18,802 nucleotides of DNA from an uncultured Bacteroidales bacterium (lineage in GTDB: Bacteria > Bacteroidota > Bacteroidia > Bacteroidales > P3), in contig CALGCG010000122.1 in NCBI GenBank assembly GCA_937884485.1, forward strand, positions 1 through 18,802, read 5' to 3'. The translations under genes and the position numbers were made by a program. Below, in pieces: positions 13,445 through 18,802 of this stretch (position 1 is its first letter; every line of letters starts with the position of its first letter). Under the pieces are notes generated by a model that saw only the letters and a list, made by a program, of their open reading frames with translations, was not told where the DNA came from and did no database searches.

Positions 13445-14893
13445 ATGGAACAGAAACTGTTTGACACCAACGTTCAGTGGATAAAATATAAAGTTTTGCG
13501 CGAGGTAATCCGTCGCGCCTACGAAGGCGGCCTGGAGGATGCCTACACCATCCCGCGCACCATCGCCCCCGGTCCCAAGGCCGAGACGCGCTGCTGCATC
13601 CACAAGGAGCGCGCTGTGCTGATGGACCGTGTGCACATGGCCATGGGCGGCGACAAGGAGAATCCCAATGTTATCGAAGTGCTCTACGAGGCCTGCGACG
13701 AATGCCCCGCCGGCGGCATGATGGTCACCGATGTCTGCCGTGGCTGCCTGATGCACTCCTGCAAGGAGGTGTGCCCCAAGGGCGCCATTACCATCGTCAA
13801 CCACCGCTGCACTATCGACAAGTCCAAGTGCATCGAGTGCGGCAAGTGTGCCCAGGCATGCCCCTACAGCGCCATCATTGCCCAGAAGCGTCCCTGCATC
13901 AAGAGCTGCAAGGTGAAAGCCATCAGCATCAACGATGAGGACAAGGCCGAGATCGACAACTCGAAGTGCATCTCCTGCGGCGCCTGTGTGGTGAGTTGCC
14001 CCTTCGGTGCCATCAGCGACAAGAGCTTCGTTCTCGATATCATCAAGATGCTCAAGGAGTCCGAGAACAACACTCGCTACAAGGTCTATGCCGTCATTGC
14101 CCCGGCCATCGTCAGCCAGTGCCGTTTCGGTCGCATCACCCAGGTGGTCACCGCCATCAAGAAGCTGGGTTTCCATCAGGTCGTCGAGGCTGCCATCGGT
14201 GCCGACATCACACTCTACAACGAAGCCCGCGAGTTCAAGGAGAAAGCCGCCGAGAGCGACAATCCCGTCATGACCACCTCCTGCTGCCCTGCCTTTGTGC
14301 GCTTCGTGGAGAACAACTTCCCCGAACTGAAGGACGCCATCTCCTCCTCGGTGTCGCCTATGGTGATGGCCGCCCGCCTCATCAAGTACTCCGACCCCAC
14401 GGCCCGCGTGGTCTTCATCGGCCCCTGCGCCGCCAAGAAGTTTGAGTACACGCTTGAGAAGACCCATGGCATGATCGACAGCGTCATGAGCTTCGAGGAG
14501 CTGCAGGCCTTCGTCGACGCCCGCGGCATCGACACCACCCAGTGCGAGGACTCTATACTCGACAATGCCTCCTACTACGGACGCATCTTCGCCAAGAGTG
14601 GCGGCATTGCTCAGGGCGTGGCCCACGTGGCCGAAACGATGGGCGTCACCGGAGTGAAACCCGTGTCCATGAACGGCATCGACCAGTGCCGCCAGCACCT
14701 CACGTTGCTGCGCGCCAAGAAGGCCACGGCCAACTTCTTCGAGGGCATGGCCTGCGACGGCGGATGCGTCGGCGGCCCCCTCAGCATCACGCGCTCGCCC
14801 AAGAATGTCTTCGACGTGGACAAGTACGGCAACGAAGCCAGAGAAAAGGAAATCGACGGCTCCGTGCGTCTCTATCACATGATGGACGAGTGA
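13445..14893 (+). CDS. [FeFe]-hydrogenase, group B-like
   Basis: A 482-residue cytoplasmic enzyme that interconverts H2 with protons and electrons. The N-terminal part is Cys-rich (C84, C87, C98/101/106/110), then two [4Fe-4S] ferredoxin motifs (C129/132/135/139 and C175/178/181/185). The H-cluster domain has TTSCCPAF (C280 relay, C281 ligand), IGPCAAKK (C328) and EGMACDGGCVGGP (C437, C441), so it is intact and should be catalytic. The motif variants and length fit the monomeric group B enzymes common in gut Bacteroidetes and Clostridia. It would exchange electrons with ferredoxin. It is the last gene of the operon, 8 bases after the phosphatase. Maturation genes (hydE, hydF, hydG) are not in the window and must be elsewhere. 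Subgroup assignment is from motif appearance. Confidence 0.93.
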   Translation: MEQKLFDTNVQWIKYKVLREVIRRAYEGGLEDAYTIPRTIAPGPKAETRCCIHKERAVLMDRVHMAMGGDKENPNVIEVLYEACDECPAGGMMVTDVCRGCLMHSCKEVCPKGAITIVNHRCTIDKSKCIECGKCAQACPYSAIIAQKRPCIKSCKVKAISINDEDKAEIDNSKCISCGACVVSCPFGAISDKSFVLDIIKMLKESENNTRYKVYAVIAPAIVSQCRFGRITQVVTAIKKLGFHQVVEAAIGADITLYNEAREFKEKAAESDNPVMTTSCCPAFVRFVENNFPELKDAISSSVSPMVMAARLIKYSDPTARVVFIGPCAAKKFEYTLEKTHGMIDSVMSFEELQAFVDARGIDTTQCEDSILDNASYYGRIFAKSGGIAQGVAHVAETMGVTGVKPVSMNGIDQCRQHLTLLRAKKATANFFEGMACDGGCVGGPLSITRSPKNVFDVDKYGNEAREKEIDGSVRLYHMMDE

Positions 14894-14911
14894 TATATGA
14901 AAAAAAATACG

Positions 14912-14919
14912 TACCTTTG
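14912..14919 (+). promoter_or_regulatory. -7 promoter element for the CapA-family gene
   Basis: TACCTTTG matches TAnnTTTG, 19 bases after the hydrogenase stop. It places transcription start near 14925, which rules out the in-frame ATG at 14897 for this transcript and favours 14939 or 14945. No clear -33 box is seen. Confidence 0.6.
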
Positions 14920-14938
14920 CACGTCGAATCATAAACGA

Positions 14939-16117
14939 ATGCAAATGTACAACACTCGTAATATCAAACGTGTAACCCTTCTGGCTCTGCTCCTTGCGGC
15001 CTTTGTGCCGTCATGGGCGCAGAGCCTGAAGGTTGTTTTTGCGGGCGATTTGATGGGCCATGGCCCTCAGATCAAGGCTGCCCAGCAGCCCGACGGGTCC
15101 TACGACTATGCCCCTTGTTTCCGCTTTGTGAAGGATTATGTGGAGAGTGCCGACTTGGCCATACTGAACCTTGAGGTGACGCTGGCGGGCGAGCCTTACA
15201 CCGGCTATCCCCAGTTCTCCTCCCCCGACGCGCTGGCTGCGGCTGCCAGGGATGCAGGCTTCGACATTATGACCACCGCCAACAACCACTGCATGGATCG
15301 TGGACGGGCAGGCCTCGAGCGCACCCTGCGCAGGCTCGACATGATGGGCATACCCCATCTGGGCACCTATCGCGACAGCGCCGAACGCGCCGAGGAGCAT
15401 CCCCTCATCGTCGAACGCAACGGCGTCCGTCTGGCGCTGCTGTGCTACACCTACGGCACCAACGGCATCGAGGTGCAAAAACCCAATGTGGTCAACTTCA
15501 TCGACACCCTCGCCATGGCCCGCGACCTCCGCGTGGCCCGCGAGAAAAAGGCCGACTTCGTCATCACCCTCATCCACTGGGGCATCGAGTACGCCACCAA
15601 GGCCAATGCCGAGCAGGAGCGGACGGCCCGCTGGCTGCTGGACCACGGCTGCGACGCCGTCATCGGCGGCCACCCCCACGTGGTGCAGAACTTCACCCTC
15701 GACGCCAACCCCAGCAACGACCGCTTCCCCGAGCTGGTGGTCTACTCCATGGGCAACCTCGTCAGCAACCAGCGCGACGTGAACTGCGACGGCGGCATCA
15801 TGGTGGAACTCGACCTGCAGAAGACCTTCTTCGATACCCGCGTGGTCGACTGCCACTACATGCCCTACTGGGTCCACCGCGGCACCTTCGACGGCCTCTA
15901 TCAGTACTACATTGTCCCCTCCACCGACGCCGTCGAGCACCCCGAAAGCTACCAGCTTTCCGGCGACCAGCTGCAGGCCTTGCGCCGCTTCAGCGACAAC
16001 ACGCGCTCGCGTCTCGACTCCTGCGCCCTTCCCGGCGGCAATGTCAACATCGGCGAGCGCCGCTTCTACCACAACCTCCGTCCCGACCTGCCGGCCGACA
16101 GCCTCTGGACCCGATAG
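14939..16117 (+). CDS. CapA/PGA_cap-family exported metallophosphatase-like protein
   Basis: A 392-residue protein of the CapA (poly-gamma-glutamate capsule synthesis) family, related to calcineurin-like metallophosphatases. A signal peptide (VTLLALLLAAFVPSWAQ) ends near residue 28. Metal-site motifs are FAGDLMGHG (D37), LNLEV (E79), TANNH (N115-H117), LIHWGIEY (H213) and GGHPHVVQ (H245, H247), followed by YSMGN. All expected residues are present. Function of these free-standing Bacteroidetes members is not established; no other capsule genes are near, so a role in polyglutamate synthesis is not supported by context. The start at 14939 follows from the promoter position; the ATG at 14945 is equally possible. 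It probably forms its own transcription unit. Confidence 0.88.
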   Translation: MQMYNTRNIKRVTLLALLLAAFVPSWAQSLKVVFAGDLMGHGPQIKAAQQPDGSYDYAPCFRFVKDYVESADLAILNLEVTLAGEPYTGYPQFSSPDALAAAARDAGFDIMTTANNHCMDRGRAGLERTLRRLDMMGIPHLGTYRDSAERAEEHPLIVERNGVRLALLCYTYGTNGIEVQKPNVVNFIDTLAMARDLRVAREKKADFVITLIHWGIEYATKANAEQERTARWLLDHGCDAVIGGHPHVVQNFTLDANPSNDRFPELVVYSMGNLVSNQRDVNCDGGIMVELDLQKTFFDTRVVDCHYMPYWVHRGTFDGLYQYYIVPSTDAVEHPESYQLSGDQLQALRRFSDNTRSRLDSCALPGGNVNIGERRFYHNLRPDLPADSLWTR

Positions 16118-16163
16118 CCGCGGCCCGTCTCGGCGCTTGTGTCTTTATGTCGGATTTTTTTCG

Positions 16164-16171
16164 TATATTTG
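16164..16171 (+). promoter_or_regulatory. -7 promoter element for the FMN-binding/PqqD/HprK/peptidase unit
   Basis: TATATTTG matches TAnnTTTG, 34 bases before the ATG at 16205. A TTG at 16137-16139 is 24 bases upstream, longer than the usual spacing, so the -33 box is uncertain. Confidence 0.6.
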
Positions 16172-16204
16172 CATTTTGAACCCAATAGAAAAAAATACCT
16201 TACT

Positions 16205-16747
16205 ATGAAGAAAATCATTGTTTTGGCAATTCTCGCCCTCCTCGGGAGCGGCATGGCTTGTGCTCAGCACCAGCACGGCCACGGCTGCGGCAACTGCCCC
16301 AACCACGGCAAGCATCACCCCCAGCAGGCACAGCAGGCACAGGTGAACGCCGACGGCATCGACATGACCATCGTCCGCGCCTTCCCCACGGCGAAGAGCA
16401 TCCAGAAAGGCAAACAGCTCACCGAGGTCTACGACGCCGGCAAAAAGCTCCTCGGCTATGTTCTCTACTCCAAGCCTGCCTCCGACGGCATCAAAGGCTA
16501 TGCCGGCGAGACCCCCGTCATGATAGCCCTCAGCGCCAAGCGCGTCATCCTCGGCGTCTACCTCCTGCCCTGCCGCGAGACTCCGGGCTATGCCAAGCGG
16601 GTCGAGGATGCCGGTTTCTACAAGAACTGGAACGGATTGACGGTGAAGAAAGCCCTCAAGAAGGAAGTCGACGCCGTCAGCGGCGCCACATTCACCTCCA
16701 TGGCCGTGGCCAAGAGCGTCCGCGCAGCCCTCGAAACCATCAAGTAA
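16205..16747 (+). CDS. Exported FMN-binding domain protein (NqrC/RnfG-like)
   Basis: A 180-residue protein. A signal peptide (MKKIIVLAILALLGSGMACA) is followed by a His/Gly/Cys-rich stretch (21-38, eight His and two Cys) and an FMN_bind domain (about 55-180). The domain has CRETPGYAKRVED (123-135) and VSGATFTS (158-165); Thr162 is the likely site of covalent FMN attachment by an ApbE-type flavin transferase, as in NqrC and RnfG. It would be a periplasmic or cell-surface electron carrier. Cys19 could make it a lipoprotein, but the preceding GMA is a poor lipobox. ATG 16205 is chosen because upstream codons lie within the promoter. PqqD-like follows after 13 bases, so it probably shares that transcript, although the functional link is unclear. 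Confidence 0.88.
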   Translation: MKKIIVLAILALLGSGMACAQHQHGHGCGNCPNHGKHHPQQAQQAQVNADGIDMTIVRAFPTAKSIQKGKQLTEVYDAGKKLLGYVLYSKPASDGIKGYAGETPVMIALSAKRVILGVYLLPCRETPGYAKRVEDAGFYKNWNGLTVKKALKKEVDAVSGATFTSMAVAKSVRAALETIK

Positions 16748-16760
16748 ATCCCTTCCGGCA

Positions 16761-17027
16761 ATGAGATTCAATCCCCATTTCAAGATACGCGATGTCATGG
16801 GCGAGCATATCGTGGTGATGCCTGGCGACACCCAGGCCGACATGACACGTGTGGTGGCTTTCAACGACAGCGCCCTGCTGCTCTACAACGCCCTGCGCGA
16901 CCGCGACTTCGAGCTCGACGATGCCGTGAGCATCCTCACCGGCGAGTATGAGGTTGCCGAGGATGTCGCCCGTCGCGATGCCGAGGCCCTGCTGGCCGAC
17001 ATGAAGAAAAACAACCTCCTGGCGTGA
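16761..17027 (+). CDS. PqqD-family peptide-recognition protein
   Basis: An 88-residue protein with the PqqD-like fold pattern: a short beta-rich N-terminus (FKIRDVMGEHIVVMPG), VVAFNDSALLLYNALRD and a helical C-terminus (DAEALLADMKKNNLLA). PqqD domains (RiPP recognition elements) bind the leader of a precursor peptide and present it to modifying enzymes. It is followed after one base by an HprK-like kinase and then a signal-peptidase-like protein, a trio seen beside lasso- and other RiPP-type clusters. No precursor peptide or modifying enzyme is visible here, so the client is unknown. Confidence 0.82.
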   Translation: MRFNPHFKIRDVMGEHIVVMPGDTQADMTRVVAFNDSALLLYNALRDRDFELDDAVSILTGEYEVAEDVARRDAEALLADMKKNNLLA

Positions 17028-17028
17028 T

Positions 17029-17880
17029 ATGGCAGAGGTGCGCTTGGAGATAGCAGGTCTGGGCATACGCCTCGCCGGCGGCGACACGCTGCAGCGTGCC
17101 ATGGCGCTGCCCGGCATGCAGGTGTTTGCCGTGCCGCAGGGCACTGACGAGCTCTGCTTCACGCTCGACGCCTCCCTTCAGCTCCCTCCCTGCCGGCTGC
17201 TGTACAGTTTCGACATCGCCGACGGCTCGGTCCCGGCGCGTTTCGGCGTCGATGCCGAGGGGGTCTACTACTACGCCTTTGGCAACCACGGCCTTCTGCG
17301 CTACGACATGCGGAAACCCCGGCAGGTCGACATGAGCCCCATGTCCGACCTCTCGGCCCTGCGCTTTGCCCTGTGGACGGCTGTGGCCATGGCGGGATTG
17401 CCGCTGGGCGCCGTGCCTGTGCATTCGTCGGTGGTGGTGTGCAATGGCCGCGCCGTGATGTGCCTCGGCGAGAGCGGCACCGGCAAGAGCACCCACACGC
17501 GCCTCTGGCTGGAGAACATCGCCGCCACGCACCTCCTCAACGACGACAGCCCCATCGTGCGCTGCTGCGACCGAGGGGTGCTCGTCTGCGGCTCGCCCTG
17601 GAGCGGCAAGACCCACTGCTACCGGCCCGAGCAGTACCCCATTGCCGGACTGCTGCGCCTCGAGCAGCGCCCCCAGAACACCATACGCCGCCTCGGCACC
17701 CTCGAGGCCTTTGCCGCCCTGCAGCCTTCCTGTCCGCCGGCGCTGGCCAGGGACGAACGCTGCATGGACCTCCTGGTGCAGTTCGTCTCCAATGTGTTAC
17801 AACATGTGCCCGCCTACCGCATGGGCTGCCTGCCCAATGCCGACGCGGCACGCCTCAGCCACGACACCTTGATGCCATGA
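17029..17880 (+). CDS. HPr kinase-like P-loop protein
   Basis: A 283-residue protein resembling the C-terminal kinase domain of HPr kinase/phosphorylase. Features are VHSSVVVCNGRAV (131-143), Walker A GESGTGKST (147-155), LNDDSPIV (170-177), matching the acidic pair of HprK, and GSPWSGK (188-194). The N-terminal 110 residues are not recognisable. Such proteins in RiPP clusters of Bacteroidetes and Proteobacteria sit beside PqqD-like genes and may phosphorylate a peptide. There is no HPr gene nearby, so true HprK function is unlikely. The stop overlaps the next start (ATGA at 17877-17880), showing translational coupling. Confidence 0.83.
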   Translation: MAEVRLEIAGLGIRLAGGDTLQRAMALPGMQVFAVPQGTDELCFTLDASLQLPPCRLLYSFDIADGSVPARFGVDAEGVYYYAFGNHGLLRYDMRKPRQVDMSPMSDLSALRFALWTAVAMAGLPLGAVPVHSSVVVCNGRAVMCLGESGTGKSTHTRLWLENIAATHLLNDDSPIVRCCDRGVLVCGSPWSGKTHCYRPEQYPIAGLLRLEQRPQNTIRRLGTLEAFAALQPSCPPALARDERCMDLLVQFVSNVLQHVPAYRMGCLPNADAARLSHDTLMP

Positions 17881-18590
17881 CGATAGACAACGGTTTGTAT
17901 TTCAGTATTGTGGAAGAGTATGTGTCCCAGGGTGCCCCGGTGCGCATCGAGCTCAAGGGCACCAGCATGCAGCCCACACTCGTCAGCGGCGACGTGCTGA
18001 CGCTGCTCCCCATCCACTCCGACCCCGTGGTGGGCGACGTGGTGCTGTTCCGCACTCAGGGGCGGTACATACTGCACCGCGTGGTTGCCGTCGACGGCAC
18101 GCATTACACCATGCGCGGCGACAACTGCGTCTCCTGCGAGCATGTCGACCGCCGCGACCTGGTGGCGCTGCTCGGCAAGGTGGAGAAGAAACACCTCCTC
18201 CGGCGGACGGCCATCCGCTGGCTCGGTCGCAAGGGGCGCCGGCAGTTGCGCCCGTGGTATTTCGTCTGCCTGGCAATCCTCATGTGGGCGCCGCTCAACG
18301 GCGTGGGCTTGCCGCTGGACAACTTCGTCTTCGGCTTGCGTCTCGACCACCTGCTCCATGCCTCGGTGTTCATTCCCTGCACGCTCTTCTGGATGGATTC
18401 CTTCAAGGGCCGCGGCCGCAGCTGGTGCACATGGCTCGCCGCCGTCGCCACGGGCCTGCTCACCGAGGGGGTGCAATACCTTCTCCCTTACCGTGGGTTC
18501 GACGTCAACGACCTCGTGGCCAACGTCCTCGGCGTCTCTCTCGGCTGGCTGGCCGTGCTGGCGGCACGCCGCCTCCGTCTCAACCATTGA
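17877..18590 (+). CDS. Signal-peptidase-like (S24/S26) domain fused to a VanZ-like membrane domain
   Basis: A 237-residue protein. Residues 1 to about 105 look like an S24/S26 serine peptidase: LKGTSMQPTLVSGD (Ser30 in GxSMxP), YILHRVV (His67, suggesting a Ser-His dyad as in Sec11/SipW rather than Ser-Lys) and MRGDN (80-83). There is no N-terminal membrane anchor. Residues about 125-235 hold several hydrophobic segments with the VanZ pattern: LRLDHLLHASVF, LLTEGVQYLLPYRGFDVNDLVANVLGVSLGW. The VanZ part may anchor the peptidase in the inner membrane. It would cleave a leader or signal peptide of an unknown substrate, perhaps one bound by the PqqD-like protein. The start at 17877 is set by the ATGA overlap. 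The fusion is unusual to me. Confidence 0.85.
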   Translation: MTIDNGLYFSIVEEYVSQGAPVRIELKGTSMQPTLVSGDVLTLLPIHSDPVVGDVVLFRTQGRYILHRVVAVDGTHYTMRGDNCVSCEHVDRRDLVALLGKVEKKHLLRRTAIRWLGRKGRRQLRPWYFVCLAILMWAPLNGVGLPLDNFVFGLRLDHLLHASVFIPCTLFWMDSFKGRGRSWCTWLAAVATGLLTEGVQYLLPYRGFDVNDLVANVLGVSLGWLAVLAARRLRLNH

Positions 18591-18618
18591 CGCCCACCTC
18601 AGCCCTCTGGGTTGAGCT

Positions 18619-18668
18619 CCCTACCAACTGCCTGACAATCACCTATCATCTCCCTACCAACTCCCACC
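18619..18668 (+). repeat. Second copy of the 11-bp repeat array
   Basis: Four units in exact 11-bp phase (18619-18629, 18630-18640, 18641-18651, 18652-18662) are followed by CCCACC. The first and last are CCCTACCAACT; the middle two are degenerate. The 17 bases at 18652-18668 are identical to 9527-9543. The following G-rich stretch (18672-18700) looks like a decayed right arm of the palindrome seen at 9545-9564. Confidence 0.8.
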
Positions 18669-18802
18669 TCGGCGGGTGATGGTGGGGCGGGGAAGGGGTG
18701 GGAAATGAAATTGCGTCGGAACGGCGTCCCTCGGCTTGCCTGCCGATGGAGCAGGTTTATCGTCTTTCGGTATCGGTTTGTTGTTTTGCGATGCCGATTG
18801 TG
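18669..18802. other. Intergenic sequence to the window end, no gene seen
   Basis: After the repeat array the sequence becomes G-rich and then T/G-rich (GGTTTGTTGTTTTGCGATG) up to the window edge. I see no convincing ORF, terminator or TAnnTTTG promoter. The T/G-rich end may be the start of a promoter for a gene beyond the window. Confidence 0.4.

Noticed and set aside
14897..14938. Longer N-terminus for the CapA-family protein
   Set aside because: The extension covers the TAnnTTTG promoter box at 14912-14919 and would place 14 extra residues before the signal peptide.
17029..17880. True HPr kinase/phosphorylase of carbon catabolite control
   Set aside because: The N-terminal domain differs from HprK and the gene is coupled to PqqD- and peptidase-like genes with no HPr gene nearby; an HprK-like RiPP accessory is a better fit.

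Overview
The window looks like a chromosome segment from an anaerobic, probably gut or rumen, member of the Bacteroidales. The evidence is the rRNA sequence, several intergenic copies of the Bacteroidetes promoter motif TAnnTTTG (two with a TTTG box 19 bases upstream), AT-rich start regions without strong Shine-Dalgarno sequences, and the gene families present (C69 dipeptidase, PNGase F, OMP_b-brl-type barrel, ECF sigma operon). Coding sequence is GC-rich, which produces very long antisense shadow ORFs. I cannot name the genus.

Layout. (1) 1-553: the 3' end of a 23S rRNA, a 5S rRNA and the rRNA operon terminator. A minus-strand terminator (620-654) and a DUF1846/UPF0371 gene (676-2139) converge on it. 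(2) 2223-5671: a promoter, then a secreted C69-family dipeptidase and a secreted PNGase F-type glycoamidase, probably co-transcribed; together they fit breakdown of glycoproteins. (3) 5710-9332: a four-gene operon of ECF sigma factor, minimal membrane anti-sigma candidate, small secreted protein and outer-membrane beta-barrel with plug; the first three genes overlap by ATGA junctions. (4) 9333-10149: about 800 bases without a gene but full of structure: a half REP-like element, 11-bp tandem repeats ending in a 40-bp perfect palindrome, AT-rich dyads, a near-consensus promoter, a hairpin followed by nine T, and a further long stem. (5) 10150-14893: the central system, a tight four-gene operon of [2Fe-2S] thioredoxin-like ferredoxin, HydS-like sensory [FeFe]-hydrogenase with a PAS domain, SpoIIE/PP2C phosphatase with a C-terminal extension, and a complete group B-like [FeFe]-hydrogenase. 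The sensor keeps all four H-cluster cysteines but has Ala where catalytic enzymes have the proton-relay Cys; the fourth gene keeps that Cys. The simplest model is H2/redox sensing by the second protein, output through the phosphatase, and H2 turnover by the fourth. (6) 14912-16117: a CapA/PGA_cap-family metallophosphatase-like exported protein with its own promoter. (7) 16164-18590: an FMN-binding NqrC/RnfG-like exported protein, then PqqD-like, HprK-like and a signal-peptidase-like/VanZ fusion. The last three resemble accessory genes of peptide-modification (RiPP/lasso-like) clusters, but no precursor or modifying enzyme is visible. (8) 18591-18802: no gene; a second copy of the 11-bp repeat array.

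Three dispersed-repeat families are visible. Two of them lie in frame inside genes (the PNGase F-like gene and the anti-sigma-like gene).
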